From: Rhodoferax sp.
GTDB lineage: Bacteria > Pseudomonadota > Gammaproteobacteria > Burkholderiales > Burkholderiaceae_C
Assembly (NCBI GenBank): GCA_025351745.1
Contig: JANXVI010000279.1
Span: 1 to 47,661 of the forward strand
Direction of reading: 5' to 3'
Length of the DNA stretch: 47,661 bases
Part shown: piece by piece, positions 26,252 through 35,811 of the stretch
Numbering within the stretch: the first letter of the stretch is position 1
Layout: each line of letters starts with the position of its first letter
Made by a program: the position numbers and the translations under genes
Notes under the pieces: model-generated
What the model was told of the DNA's origin: nothing
Seen by the model: only the letters and a program-made list of their open reading frames with translations
Database searches by the model: none

Positions 26252-26584
26252 ATGTTCAACAAAGGACAACTTGCCGGCCTGATGAAGCAAGCCCAGGCGA
26301 TGCAGGACAACATGAAGAAGGCCCAGGACGAGCTGGGCAATATCGAGGTCACCGGTGAGTCTGGCTCGGGCCTGGTCAAGGTCACGATGACCTGTAAGCA
26401 CGACGTCAAACGCGTCACCATCGACCCCAGCCTGCTGGCCGACGACAAGGACATGCTGGAAGACCTGGTGGCTGCCGCATTCAATGCGGCGGTGCGCAAG
26501 GCCGAGGACCTGTCGTCCGAAAAGATGGGCAAGATATCCGCTGGCATGCCCGGGTTGCCCGGTGGCATGAAATTCCCCTTTTAG
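26252..26584 (+). CDS. ebfC: YbaB/EbfC family nucleoid-associated protein
   Basis: 110 residues with the family features: an N-terminal helix rich in Q/K ([19 protein letters not shown]), the central [28 protein letters not shown] strand region (near 37-65), and a Met/Gly/Pro tail. It forms a tweezer-like dimer that binds DNA. AAAAGGAA gives a strong ribosome site. Position between dnaX and recR is highly conserved in bacteria; here repeats are inserted on both sides of it. Confidence 0.95.
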   Translation: MFNKGQLAGLMKQAQAMQDNMKKAQDELGNIEVTGESGSGLVKVTMTCKHDVKRVTIDPSLLADDKDMLEDLVAAAFNAAVRKAEDLSSEKMGKISAGMPGLPGGMKFPF

Positions 26585-26612
26585 GGTTACCGCGCGCTCC
26601 TGTCGCATCGTT

Positions 26613-26670
26613 GGACGGTGCTCGGAATCCTCACGTACAGGAAGTACGCTACGGGTCCTGTGCGCCGTCC
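26613..26670. repeat. Imperfect 58-bp inverted repeat between ebfC and recR
   Basis: Outer arms GGACGG and CCGTCC enclose a smaller hairpin CGTAC-AGGAA-GTACG. It fills much of the 134-bp gap between ebfC and recR and would form a long imperfect stem in the transcript. It recalls intergenic repeats of Burkholderiales, from memory only. Confidence 0.5.
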
Positions 26671-26718
26671 ACCTAGCCTGACGCTCGCTCGCTACACCCC
26701 ACAACACCGTTTGTTCTA

Positions 26719-27309
26719 ATGGCCAATTCCAATGCACTGGACGTCTTGATCCAGGCGCTCAAACGCTTGCCGGGCGTGGGCATCAAGTCTGCCCAACGCA
26801 TGGCATTTCACCTGCTGCAGCATGACCGGGGCGGGGCGCAGGCGCTGGCCCGGGCGCTGGAGCAGGCGGTGACGAGAGTCAGGCACTGCGAGCGCTGCCA
26901 TACCTTCACTGAAGGCGAAGTCTGCGCAACCTGCCTGGACACGCGGCGTGACCGCAGCAAACTGTGCGTGGTGGAGACACCGGCCGACCAGTCTGCGCTG
27001 GAGCGCACTGGAGCTTACAAGGGCCTGTACTTTGTGCTGATGGGCAAGCTCAGCCCCTTGGATGGCATCGGCCCGAACGACATTGGTCTGAAGAAACTGT
27101 TTGACCGAGCGTTGGACGGTGAAGTACAAGAACTCATCTTGGCGACCAATTTCACTGCCGAGGGCGAGGCCACGGCCCATGTCATCAGCGAGGCGCTCAA
27201 GGCCAGGGGCCTGCGTGTTACGCGCCTTGCGCGTGGCGTGCCCGCTGGCAGCGAACTCGAATACGTAGACCTGGGCACCATTGCCCACGCGCTGGTTGAC
27301 AGACGCTAG
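26719..27309 (+). CDS. recR: Recombination mediator RecR
   Basis: 196 residues, normal size. Helix-hairpin-helix [17 protein letters not shown] at the N-terminus, zinc finger [16 protein letters not shown] (C-x2-C-x8-C-x2-C) near 57-72, then a Toprim domain ([32 protein letters not shown]). It loads RecA on gapped DNA with RecF/RecO. No clear Shine-Dalgarno sequence precedes the ATG, and the intergenic repeat upstream separates it from ebfC, so expression may be uncoupled from that gene. Confidence 0.97.
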   Translation: MANSNALDVLIQALKRLPGVGIKSAQRMAFHLLQHDRGGAQALARALEQAVTRVRHCERCHTFTEGEVCATCLDTRRDRSKLCVVETPADQSALERTGAYKGLYFVLMGKLSPLDGIGPNDIGLKKLFDRALDGEVQELILATNFTAEGEATAHVISEALKARGLRVTRLARGVPAGSELEYVDLGTIAHALVDRR

Positions 27310-27385
27310 AAGTAAGAGTTTGCGGTAAAGACCGCAGTCGCTTCGCGCAAGCCCGGTCCCCAACTGATTGAAAGGTTCCCCCTCC

Positions 27386-27799
27386 ATGCAATTCGTACAT
27401 TTCACGTTGGCCTATTGGTGTCTTCTGGTCGCCGGGCTGCTGCCCATAGCCTGCGCGGGGCTGGCCAAGGTGGGCAAGTTTGGCAAGCCCCGGCGCGAAG
27501 GTGGTTACGACAATGAGAACCCGCGCGTCTGGCTGGCCCGTCAAAAAGACTGGCGGGCCCGTGCCAATGCGGCACAGGCCAATAGTTTTGAGGCCCTGCC
27601 GCTCTTTATGTCGGCCGTCATCATCGCCCACCAATTGGGCGCGCAGCAAGGGCGTCTGGACATACTGGCGTTCCTGTTTGTCGTGCTGCGCATTTTGTAC
27701 ATCATGATGTACGTGTCAGGCATAGCCAAGGCGCGCAGCATCGTCTGGGTGGTCGCATTGGTCGTCAACATCACCATCCTGTTTATTGGCTACCGCTGA
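27386..27799 (+). CDS. MAPEG family membrane protein
   Basis: 137 residues with four hydrophobic helices. FGKPRREGGYDNENPRVW after helix 1 and ARANAAQANSFEALPLF leading helix 2 are the MAPEG pattern (glutathione-dependent or eicosanoid enzymes in animals; mostly uncharacterised in bacteria, YecN-like). The substrate cannot be predicted. ATG at 27386 is preferred, with GAAAGG about 10 nt upstream; an in-frame TTG at 27368 is an alternative. It converges with mltD, only 32 bp apart. Confidence 0.85.
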   Translation: MQFVHFTLAYWCLLVAGLLPIACAGLAKVGKFGKPRREGGYDNENPRVWLARQKDWRARANAAQANSFEALPLFMSAVIIAHQLGAQQGRLDILAFLFVVLRILYIMMYVSGIAKARSIVWVVALVVNITILFIGYR

Positions 27800-27831
27800 G
27801 GGTAATCGGCACGAGAAACCCAAAGAAAACT

Positions 27832-29397
27832 TCAGCGCTTGGCCCGGCGCACCGGCGCGGACCGGCTGCTGGAGGCCACCCGCCGCGGTGCTGCCTTGTG
27901 CGCCGCAGTTCGCGCGCCACTGCCGCTGCGCTTTGCCTGGGACTGAGGCAAGAACACCACCACAGGTTGGCCAAGTTTGAAACTGGCCGACATGGCAACC
28001 TTGTTCCACTGGGCAACCTGGTCTGCATTCACATGGTATTTGTGCGCTATGCTGGCCACCGTTTCGCCCTTGCCAGCCCGTACCGTGCTGCGTCTCAGCG
28101 CCACCTCGGGAGCCAGTGAGAGCTGGCCATTGTCGGCATCCTTGACGGCAACATCCTGTTTGACGGAGTCTGCGCGCGGCACCAGCAACGAAGACCCGGC
28201 CTTGATAACCACCCTAGGTGGTATCGCATTAACGCTCCGGAAGTCAGCCTCGGTCATGCCTACCCGCTTGGCTGCATCGGCCGGGCGCATCGTCGTGGGT
28301 GCAACCCATACGGTCCAGCTGGCCAGGCGGCCACCGGCAAAAGACTCCAGGTTGCCCTGAAAAACCTCCGCGTTGTCCCAGGGCAGCAAGACCTGGGGCG
28401 TGCCGGCCGCCATGATGACCGGACGGTTGATGGACGGGTTCAATGCCTTGAAGTCATCCAGTGGAACTTCGGCCAATTTGGCAGCCAACGCGACGTCGAT
28501 ATCGCGGCGTATGGTGACGGTCTGGAAATAGGGGTGGTTCTCGATCAGTGGCAGCTTGGAGTTAAATGCCCGCGGGCTAGAGACGATGTTTTTGACTGCT
28601 TGCAGCTTGGGAACATACAGGCGCGTTTCCATCGGCATGTTCAGGTCCATGTAGCCCGCAGGCTGGCCCGCGCGCTGGTTTTTGGCGATCGAGCGGCCCA
28701 CGCTGCCTTCGCCCCAGTTGTAGGCGGCCAACGCCAGGTGCCAGTCGCCAAACATGCCATGCAGTTTTTTCAGATAGTCTAGTGCCGCACGGGTAGAGGC
28801 CAGTACATCCCGGCGGTCGTCGCGAAAGGCATTTTGCTTGAGTTCAAAATACTTTCCGGTAGCCGGCATGAACTGCCACATGCCGGCCGCCTTGGCACTG
28901 GACACGGCCTGCGGATTGAAGGCGCTCTCAATGAAAGGCAGCAGGGCTAGTTCGGTGGGCATGTTTCGCAGCTCCAGCTCTTCGACCACATGGAAAAGGT
29001 ATTTTTTGGACCGCTCGGTCATGCGAAAGATGTAATCTGGGCGGGTTGCGTACCACTGCTCGCGGTCGCGCACCAGGTCGTTGTTAAGGTCGGGCATGGC
29101 GTAGCCCCGGCGTATGCGGTCCCACAGGTCAATGGGTGGTGCCAGCGAGGCAACAGAGCGCGAATGGGTCTCTTGTGCGTACAGCGGCGCAAACGGCGGG
29201 AGCGCATTCGATGGGCTACTGATGGCGCTGTGCCTTGGCGGTATCGAAAAGCCCAAGCCCATTTCGCGGCTGGGCTGCAGGCTAATGCCGGCGCTGTCGG
29301 GAACGGGGGCTTTATGGTCTTCGGAAGTTTGTTGTGTGGTTGCACAACCCGTAAGCCACAGCAGAGCAACAAAGCTCCAGATTTTCAAAAGTGTCAT
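27832..29397 (-). CDS. mltD: Membrane-bound lytic murein transglycosylase D
   Basis: 521 residues. A lipoprotein signal MTLLKIWSFVALLWLTGC has its lipobox cysteine at 18. The SLT domain follows, with LLPFIESAFNPQAVS (catalytic Glu), AAGMWQFMPATG and LALAAYNWGEGSVGR. The C-terminal half has one degenerate and one clear LysM module (GKGETVASIAHKYHVNADQV) and a basic Arg/Ala tail. It cleaves peptidoglycan glycan strands, leaving 1,6-anhydro ends. The start at 29397 is chosen because it overlaps the gloB stop (ATGA) and gives a clean signal peptide; 29415 would add six residues including a Glu. Confidence 0.93.
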   Translation of the reverse strand: MTLLKIWSFVALLWLTGCATTQQTSEDHKAPVPDSAGISLQPSREMGLGFSIPPRHSAISSPSNALPPFAPLYAQETHSRSVASLAPPIDLWDRIRRGYAMPDLNNDLVRDREQWYATRPDYIFRMTERSKKYLFHVVEELELRNMPTELALLPFIESAFNPQAVSSAKAAGMWQFMPATGKYFELKQNAFRDDRRDVLASTRAALDYLKKLHGMFGDWHLALAAYNWGEGSVGRSIAKNQRAGQPAGYMDLNMPMETRLYVPKLQAVKNIVSSPRAFNSKLPLIENHPYFQTVTIRRDIDVALAAKLAEVPLDDFKALNPSINRPVIMAAGTPQVLLPWDNAEVFQGNLESFAGGRLASWTVWVAPTTMRPADAAKRVGMTEADFRSVNAIPPRVVIKAGSSLLVPRADSVKQDVAVKDADNGQLSLAPEVALRRSTVRAGKGETVASIAHKYHVNADQVAQWNKVAMSASFKLGQPVVVFLPQSQAKRSGSGARTAAHKAAPRRVASSSRSAPVRRAKR

Positions 29398-30164
29398 CGG
29401 TATTGGTTTTTCCATAGGCGCAGTGTTGCAAATGCTCCGAGGCTCGTTAAGCCTTGTGCGTCAAATCGGCGGACCGAAGCGACGATGGTGGGCTGTTCGC
29501 TGCGCAAGAAGGGGTTGATTTTGCGTTCCGTATCAAGGGTTGAGGGTAGGGTGGGCAGGCCTTGCCCCCGCACGGCCTGGCATTGGGCCAGGTAAGCCAT
29601 GAGATGCGGGTTGTCGGGTTCGACTTCGACCGCAAATTTCAGGTTGCTCAGGGTGTATTCGTGAGCGCAGCATACGCGAGTTGCGTCTGGCAGCGCTGAA
29701 AGCTGGCTCAATGATGCGAGCATCTGCTGCGGGGTCCCTTCAAACAGGCGGCCGCAGCCGCCGCTGAACAAGGTGTCACCACAGAACAGTACCGGCGCTT
29801 CGTGGGGGATGTTTGCAAAATAGGCAATATGGCCTGCCGTGTGGCCCGGCACGTCCAGCACCTGAAACTGCAGGCCCAGCAATTGCACCGAGTCGCCGCC
29901 GTGCTGGCGCTGCAAGGGCTCGGGCATTTTTTCGCCGGCAGGGCCGAATACGCTGGCACCAGTCGAATTGCGCAGTCGATCAACCCCACCCGTGTGGTCG
30001 GAATGGTGGTGCGTGACTAAAATGCCTTGTAGTTTCAAACCTTCGCGCTGCAATGCTGCCAGCACGGGTTCTGCATCGCCGGGGTCTACCACCAGCGCCT
30101 TGCGTCCATCGTGGAGCATCCAGATATAGTTGTCGTCAAAAGCGGGCAGCGGTATTAACTTCAT
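29394..30164 (-). CDS. gloB: Hydroxyacylglutathione hydrolase (glyoxalase II)
   Basis: 256 residues of the metallo-beta-lactamase fold. The metal motif THHHSDHTGG gives H52, H54, D56 and H57; further ligands sit in VPGHTAGHI, FCGDTLFSGGCGR and CAHEYT. The C-terminal helical domain ends with the glyoxalase II segment INPFLRSEQP. It hydrolyses S-lactoylglutathione in methylglyoxal detoxification. The start at 30164 matches the family; two further upstream codons are possible. A TATACT -10 lies 10 bp upstream inside the divergent methyltransferase gene, implying a very short leader. Confidence 0.95.
   Translation of the reverse strand: MKLIPLPAFDDNYIWMLHDGRKALVVDPGDAEPVLAALQREGLKLQGILVTHHHSDHTGGVDRLRNSTGASVFGPAGEKMPEPLQRQHGGDSVQLLGLQFQVLDVPGHTAGHIAYFANIPHEAPVLFCGDTLFSGGCGRLFEGTPQQMLASLSQLSALPDATRVCCAHEYTLSNLKFAVEVEPDNPHLMAYLAQCQAVRGQGLPTLPSTLDTERKINPFLRSEQPTIVASVRRFDAQGLTSLGAFATLRLWKNQYR
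30130..30158 (+). promoter_or_regulatory. Possible promoter of the YafS-like gene, inside gloB
   Basis: TTGTCG, 17 bp, TATTAA, followed by the ATG at 30184 at a sensible distance. Both hexamers differ from the sigma70 consensus by two bases or so. It is inferred by position only. Confidence 0.35.
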
Positions 30165-30174
30165 GAGCAAACAA

Positions 30175-30180
30175 AGTATA
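30175..30180 (-). promoter_or_regulatory. Possible -10 element of gloB
   Basis: Minus strand TATACT ends 10 bp before the gloB ATG. No good -35 is seen at 16-18 bp spacing. If used, the gloB mRNA would be nearly leaderless. Confidence 0.3.
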
Positions 30181-30183
30181 GCG

Positions 30184-30978
30184 ATGCACGATTGGCTTCA
30201 GACCCCCGCAGGGCGATACCTGCTGGAGTGGGAGTGCGCGCAGGTGGATGCCGCCGTAGTCGATATATTTGGTTACCACGCCTTGCAACTGGGCGTTCCC
30301 GAACTTCCAGGTTTGCAGGCCAACCGTATGCCGCACCAATGGCTAGCCTGTGAGGAGCCGGTGGACGAGACCGGTAGCAGCCCCCCCAACCGGGCGGCGG
30401 TGTTGTGTGATTTTGCGGCGCTGCCATTTCCGGCCAGCAGCTTGGACCTGGTGCTGCTGCCCCACAGCCTTGAATTCAGTGCCGACCCGCACACGACGCT
30501 GCGGGAAGTGGAGCGCGTGTTGGTACCAGAGGGGCGGGTGGTCATTTGCGGCCTGAATCCCGCCAGCTTATGGGGCTTGCAGCAAAGGCGCGGCCATCTT
30601 TACAAGAAAATGGGGTTTGGCCATCTGTTTTTACCCGATGGCGGCGAGTTCATTGGCTATTGGCGGCTGCGCGACTGGCTGCGACTGCTGGGCTTTGAAA
30701 TCGAGGTAGGCGATTTTGGCTGCTACCGGCCCGGTATGGAAAGCGACAAGTGGCTGCAGCGCTTTGAATGGATGGACAAGATCGGTGCGCGTTGGTGGCC
30801 GATTTTTGGTGGCGCCTATTTTCTGGTTGCTGTCAAGCGGGTGCGAGGCGTGCGTCTGTTGGGGCCGGTCTGGAAAACCGCACCGGCAGGTGCACGGGAG
30901 TCATTGCCAGTGGCCAACCGCACGCCCAACACATTCATTCAGGGTGATGTAGCGAACAAAACGGAGTCAATAGTTTGA
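30184..30978 (+). CDS. Class I SAM-dependent methyltransferase, YafS-like
   Basis: 264 residues. The C-terminal half of a methyltransferase fold is clear: [19 protein letters not shown] (motif II region), [27 protein letters not shown] and FGCYRPG. Motif I is atypical: where GxGxG is expected there is [12 protein letters not shown], as in E. coli YafS, which also sits beside gloB and rnhA. The substrate is unknown. The start at 30184 suits the promoter position; ATG at 30163 would add seven residues and overlap the gloB start codon. Its stop overlaps the rnhA start by 3 bp. Confidence 0.82.
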   Translation: MHDWLQTPAGRYLLEWECAQVDAAVVDIFGYHALQLGVPELPGLQANRMPHQWLACEEPVDETGSSPPNRAAVLCDFAALPFPASSLDLVLLPHSLEFSADPHTTLREVERVLVPEGRVVICGLNPASLWGLQQRRGHLYKKMGFGHLFLPDGGEFIGYWRLRDWLRLLGFEIEVGDFGCYRPGMESDKWLQRFEWMDKIGARWWPIFGGAYFLVAVKRVRGVRLLGPVWKTAPAGARESLPVANRTPNTFIQGDVANKTESIV

Positions 30979-31424
30979 ACGAAGTAGTGATTTATACCGA
31001 CGGCGCGTGCAAAGGCAATCCGGGGCCCGGTGGATGGGGTGCGCTACTGCGGTCGCCCGATGGTAGCGAAAAAGAATTGTTCGGTGGTGAACAGGGTACG
31101 ACCAATAACCGCATGGAAATGATGGCCGTGATCCAGGCCCTGCTGGCACTCAAACGCCCTTGTGCAGTGACCTTGCACCTGGACAGCCAGTATGTTCTCA
31201 AGGGTATTACCGAGTGGTTGGCGGGCTGGAAGGCAAAAGGCTGGAAGACCGCTGCCAAGCAGCCGGTCAAGAACGTGGACCTCTGGCAACAACTGGATCA
31301 ACTTGTGGCACACCAAGGGCACACGATTGACTGGCGTTGGGTCAAGGGTCACGCCGGAGACCCTGGCAATGAACGGGCCGATGGGCTGGCCAATCGGGGC
31401 GTGGAGACGCTCACTCGGCGTTGA
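30975..31424 (+). CDS. rnhA: Ribonuclease HI
   Basis: 149 residues, close to E. coli RNase HI. Catalytic carboxylates are visible in [14 protein letters not shown] (D9), NNRMEM (E48), HLDSQYV (D70) and the C-terminal GNERADGLA. It removes RNA from RNA-DNA hybrids. The start is TTG at 30975, embedded in the methyltransferase stop (TTGA), with GGAG 7 nt upstream; this reproduces the family N-terminus. dnaQ, the usual neighbour, is absent here and an efflux operon follows. Confidence 0.96.
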   Translation: MNEVVIYTDGACKGNPGPGGWGALLRSPDGSEKELFGGEQGTTNNRMEMMAVIQALLALKRPCAVTLHLDSQYVLKGITEWLAGWKAKGWKTAAKQPVKNVDLWQQLDQLVAHQGHTIDWRWVKGHAGDPGNERADGLANRGVETLTRR

Positions 31425-31504
31425 GCGCCGGGCATTAAAGTTATGCAAAGTTTGTGTCCGAGTAGTCGGTATTTGCGCCCTGCCGCGGATAATCTGGCAA
31501 TACT

Positions 31505-32716
31505 ATGAACAAGAAATATCGGTCTACTCGTTTGTCGTTGGGCGCTGTTGCTGCCTCACTATTAATGGCTGCCTGTGGCAACAAGGCAGAGCCAGGAACT
31601 GCACCCGCTGCCAATGCTGCCAGCGCTCCTGCCAGTAGCCGTGCCACCGGCGCGCCTATTTCAGTGGTCTCGGTGGTCGCCAAACAACACAATTTCGATG
31701 TTGCGCTAGAGGCCATTGGCACTGTGACTCCCCTGTCGAGCGTGGACGTCAAGCCCCAGATCAACAGTGTGGTTACGCAAGTGCACGTGAAGGAAGGGCA
31801 GTTTGTCAAAGCCGGTGCGCTTTTGTTCACGCTGGATGCGCGCCCGGACCTGGCCAATGTCGCAAAGGTGCGGGCCCAGTTGGCGAAGGACCAAGCGGTC
31901 CTGGATGATGCGCAGCGGCAGTTGACGCGCAGCCGTGAACTGCTGGCCAAGAATTTTATTTCGCAGGGTGCTTTGGATACGTCACAGGCCCAGGTGGATT
32001 CACAGATGGCCAATTTGGCGGCAGACCGAGCAGCACTGGACGCGGCGCAGTTGGCGCTGTCGTACAACAGCGTGCGCGCCTCTGGCGCTGGGCGCTTGGG
32101 TGCCGTCAATGTTTATCCGGGCACGGCGGTGCAGGCTAATGTGACCGCCTTGGTCACGATAACACAGCTAGACCCCATCAATATCAGCTTCAGCCTGCCG
32201 CAGAGCAATTTGAACGCGGTGCTGGAGGGGCTCACATCGGGTGGTGCCGTGGTCAATGCCACATTGCCCGATGCTAAGATCCAGCTCAAGGGTCGATTGC
32301 AGTTTGTTGACAACGCGGTCGATGCTGCCACTGGCACCGTCAAGGTCAAGGCGCGCTTTGACAACGCGGACGCCAAGCTGTGGCCCGGTGCTTTTGTCAA
32401 GGTCGCGCTGACCGCCCAAACCCTGCAAGACGCAGTGGTCATTCCCACTGCCGCGATTATTCAAAGTACGCGTGGGTCGATTGTCTATGTCGTTGACAAG
32501 GGCAATGCGGTGTTAAAACCGGTCAAAGTGGTGGCGTCGCAGGGCGAAGATTCCGCAGTCACTGGCATTGCCGCGGGTAACAAGGTGGTGCTGGAGGGGC
32601 GGCAAAACCTGCGCCCTGATTCGCCTGTGGTGGAGCGCACGCCCGGCGCTGCTGGTCCCGTGCGTGCCACCGCCTCGGCTACGCCGGCTGCCTCGGTGGC
32701 GTCGGCTCCACCATGA
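31505..32716 (+). CDS. RND efflux periplasmic adaptor (membrane fusion) lipoprotein
   Basis: 403 residues. The signal peptide ends LLMAAC, a lipobox with Cys at about 24. Then the HlyD/AcrA layout: barrel-sandwich half motifs (SSVDVKPQINSVVTQVHVKEGQFV), an alpha-hairpin with AKDQAVLDDAQRQLTRSREL, a beta-barrel and a membrane-proximal domain. It bridges the RND pump and an outer-membrane channel. It overlaps the pump gene by 4 bp (ATGA). It is closest in feel to MdtA-type adaptors. Substrates are unknown; no regulator gene is adjacent. Confidence 0.92.
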   Translation: MNKKYRSTRLSLGAVAASLLMAACGNKAEPGTAPAANAASAPASSRATGAPISVVSVVAKQHNFDVALEAIGTVTPLSSVDVKPQINSVVTQVHVKEGQFVKAGALLFTLDARPDLANVAKVRAQLAKDQAVLDDAQRQLTRSRELLAKNFISQGALDTSQAQVDSQMANLAADRAALDAAQLALSYNSVRASGAGRLGAVNVYPGTAVQANVTALVTITQLDPINISFSLPQSNLNAVLEGLTSGGAVVNATLPDAKIQLKGRLQFVDNAVDAATGTVKVKARFDNADAKLWPGAFVKVALTAQTLQDAVVIPTAAIIQSTRGSIVYVVDKGNAVLKPVKVVASQGEDSAVTGIAAGNKVVLEGRQNLRPDSPVVERTPGAAGPVRATASATPAASVASAPP

Positions 32717-35700
32717 ACCTGTCAGAGCTTTTTATCCGCCGTCCGGTGATGACGGTGTTGCTGAATCTTGCCATAGTGCTGTCTGGCGTCATCGCTTACC
32801 GCAGCATACCGGTGGCGGCGTTGCCCAGCTACGACACGCCGGTGATCAGCGTAGGGGCATCCCTGCCCGGTGCAAACCCCGAGACGATGGCGACTTCGGT
32901 TGCGCTCCCACTGGAAAAGCAATTCCAGACCATTCCCGGTTTGGCCGTCATCAGTTCAACGAGCACTTTGGGCAGCACTTCGTTGACACTGGAGTTTGAA
33001 GAAGGGCGTGACATCGACGGTGCCGCACTGGATGTGCAAGCAGCTTTGTTGCGGGCCCAACGATCCCTACCGCAGGACATGACGCAGTTGCCGTCTTACC
33101 GCAAGGTGAACCCGGCAGACGCGCCCATTTTGCTGGTCGCGCTGACCTCGCCGTCCATGCCTTTGTCTGATTTGCAAGACTATGCCGAGCATTTGATTTC
33201 GCCCACGCTGTCGACCATCAACGGTGTGGCCCAGGTCAATATTTTTGGTTCCAAGCGCTTTGCGGTGCGCGTGCGCGTGTTGCCCGCCGCGCTGGCTTCA
33301 CGCAATATCAGTCTGGAAGAACTCTCGGCGGCTTTGCGCTCGGCCAATGTCAACACGCCGGTGGGCACGTTGGAAGGGGCCAAGCAGCTTCTGACCTTGC
33401 AGGCCAACAAACAGCTGCGCAACGCGGCTGAGTTTGCCGAACTGATCGTCGCCAGCCGTAACGGCATCACCGTTCGGTTGAAAGACGTTGCAAACGTCCA
33501 GGACAGTGTTGAAACCGTCAAATCGTATGCCAACCTGAATGGCGAGGCGTCCATTACCCTGGCGATCTTGCGCCAGCCTGGCGCCAACACCGTGCGCGTG
33601 GTGGACGCTGTCAAACAGGCGCTGCCCAAGCTTAAAGAGCAGATGCCGCAGTCAGTCAACATGACATCGGTCAACGACCGATCGGTATCGGTGCGCGACG
33701 CGCTGCACGATGTGTCGTTGACGTTGATGGGCACGATTGCCTTGGTTGTTTTGGTGATTTTTCTGTTTCTGAGGCGCTTTGTAGCCACTGCCATTCCAAC
33801 CCTGTCGCTGCCGGTGTCGCTCATCGGTGCTGTGGCGTTGTTGTGGGGCTTGGGTTATAGCCTGGACAACGTCTCTCTGTTGGGCCTAACATTGGCTGTT
33901 GGCTTGGTCGTGGACGATGCCATCGTGATGTTGGAAAACATCATGCGCCACGTGGAAAACGGCGAAGAGCCCTTCAATGCAGCCTTGCGCGGTTCGCGTG
34001 AAGTGGGCTTCACCATCATTTCCATTTCTTCGTCTCTAATCGCTGTTTTTATTCCGATCTTCTTCATGCCGGGTGTCATTGGCTTGTTGTTCCATGAGTT
34101 TGCGGTGGTTGTAGGGTTGGCGATTTTGGTGTCCGCCTTCGTATCGCTTACGCTGGTGCCCATGTTGTCCAGCCGCTTTTTGACAGAAGAGCCGCATAAC
34201 AAGAAACATGGTTTTCTGATCAACGCATTCGAGCGCGGATTCAATGCGACGCTGGGGGCCTACAGCCGCTCGCTGGACAAAGCCCTGTCCCATCGCAACA
34301 CCGTTCTGGCAGTTGCCCTGGTCACCTTCCTGGGCACTGGCGTGTTGTACAACCTGATTCCCAAGGGTTTCTTCCCGGAAGAAGATATTGGGCAGATCAC
34401 CGCCACCACGGAAGCGGCAGAAGATACGTCGTTTGCCGAAATGGTGCGCCTGCAGGAGCGTGCCGCAGCGGCCATTCGTGCGGACGTGAATGTGTTTGCT
34501 GTCAGCTCGTTCAATGGCGGCAGTGGTGCCCAAAACACGGGCCGCATGTTCATTACGCTCAAAACCCGGGACCAGCGCTTGCCCATGAAACAAGTGGTAG
34601 AGGGCCTGCGCCGCACATTGCGCGATGTCACGGGCATCAGCGTCTTCATGCGCCCCATTCAAAATTTGCAACTGGGGGGTCGACCCAGTAAAGCGCAGTA
34701 CCAATACATCTTGCAGAGCGTGCGGGCCGATGAGTTGAACGATTGGGCGACCAAGTTGCAGGAGAAGCTGCGCGCCGATCCCCTATTTCGTGATGTCACC
34801 AGTGACGCTCAGTTGCGTGGCCTACAGGCCCAGCTAGACATAGACCGCGACCGTGCAAATACGCTGGGTGTATCCATCGACTCCATCCGCACTGCGCTGT
34901 TTGGTGCGTTTGGCGAACGCCAGGTGTCCACCATCTATTTGCCGACCGACAGCTACCAGGTCATTCTGGAATTGGCACCCGAGGCCAAGCTCGATGAAAG
35001 TGCCATCAACAACATTTATGTGCGCGCGTCCACCGGCGCCCTGGTGCCGCTGTCTTCGTTTACCAAGGTGTCGCGTGGTGTAGGCCCCACATCGATCAAC
35101 CACGTAGGGCAGTTGCAGGCCGTGACCGTTTCGTTTAACCTGGCCCCGGGCGCGGCTTTGGGCGATGCGACAACCCGTATTGACAAGGCCCGGGACCAGA
35201 TCAACCTGCCCAGCTCCATCATCACCAGTTACGGTGGTGAGGCTGCAGTGTTTAAAAGCTCTCAAGGCAGCCAGGCAGTGCTGATCATTTCGGCATTGCT
35301 GGTGATTTATGTTCTGTTGGGTGTGCTGTACGAGAGCTATATCCACCCGCTGACGATCCTGGCGGGCTTGCCATCGGCGGCCGTGGGCGCGCTGGCAACC
35401 TTGATGCTGTTTGGGCAGGACTTGACCGTGATCGCGATGATCGGCATCTTGCTGCTGATCGGAATTGTGAAAAAGAACGCGATCATGATGATCGACTTCG
35501 CGCTTGATGCCCAGCGCCACCATGGCATGACGCCTGAGCAGGCGATTCGCGAAGCCTGTGTATTACGCTTCCGTCCCATCATGATGACGACATTGGCTGC
35601 GTTGATGGGGGCTTTGCCGATTGCGTTGGGCTTGGGAGCGGGCGCTGAGTTGCGTCAGCCGCTGGGCTTGGCCGTTGTCGGCGGGCTGTTGTTTTCGCAA

Positions 35701-35811
35701 GCAGTGACGCTCTACATCACACCTGTTATTTACTTGGCATTGGACCGTTTCAGCGGGCGCGGCCCGTTGACGACGCCGGAAGTCGCACCAACCTCTGATG
35801 CAACCGCTTAG
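32713..35811 (+). CDS. RND-family efflux permease, MdtB/MdtC-like
   Basis: 1032 residues, standard for a proton-driven RND pump with 12 membrane helices and two large periplasmic loops. The N-terminus reads [20 protein letters not shown], typical of the HAE family. Helix 4 carries the proton-relay pair D401-D402 in [13 protein letters not shown]. Absence of heavy-metal-pump helix-4 motifs argues for drug or amphiphile export. No outer-membrane factor gene follows, so a TolC-type channel encoded elsewhere is probably used. Its stop codon overlaps the convergent moaA stop. Confidence 0.95.
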   Translation: MNLSELFIRRPVMTVLLNLAIVLSGVIAYRSIPVAALPSYDTPVISVGASLPGANPETMATSVALPLEKQFQTIPGLAVISSTSTLGSTSLTLEFEEGRDIDGAALDVQAALLRAQRSLPQDMTQLPSYRKVNPADAPILLVALTSPSMPLSDLQDYAEHLISPTLSTINGVAQVNIFGSKRFAVRVRVLPAALASRNISLEELSAALRSANVNTPVGTLEGAKQLLTLQANKQLRNAAEFAELIVASRNGITVRLKDVANVQDSVETVKSYANLNGEASITLAILRQPGANTVRVVDAVKQALPKLKEQMPQSVNMTSVNDRSVSVRDALHDVSLTLMGTIALVVLVIFLFLRRFVATAIPTLSLPVSLIGAVALLWGLGYSLDNVSLLGLTLAVGLVVDDAIVMLENIMRHVENGEEPFNAALRGSREVGFTIISISSSLIAVFIPIFFMPGVIGLLFHEFAVVVGLAILVSAFVSLTLVPMLSSRFLTEEPHNKKHGFLINAFERGFNATLGAYSRSLDKALSHRNTVLAVALVTFLGTGVLYNLIPKGFFPEEDIGQITATTEAAEDTSFAEMVRLQERAAAAIRADVNVFAVSSFNGGSGAQNTGRMFITLKTRDQRLPMKQVVEGLRRTLRDVTGISVFMRPIQNLQLGGRPSKAQYQYILQSVRADELNDWATKLQEKLRADPLFRDVTSDAQLRGLQAQLDIDRDRANTLGVSIDSIRTALFGAFGERQVSTIYLPTDSYQVILELAPEAKLDESAINNIYVRASTGALVPLSSFTKVSRGVGPTSINHVGQLQAVTVSFNLAPGAALGDATTRIDKARDQINLPSSIITSYGGEAAVFKSSQGSQAVLIISALLVIYVLLGVLYESYIHPLTILAGLPSAAVGALATLMLFGQDLTVIAMIGILLLIGIVKKNAIMMIDFALDAQRHHGMTPEQAIREACVLRFRPIMMTTLAALMGALPIALGLGAGAELRQPLGLAVVGGLLFSQAVTLYITPVIYLALDRFSGRGPLTTPEVAPTSDATA

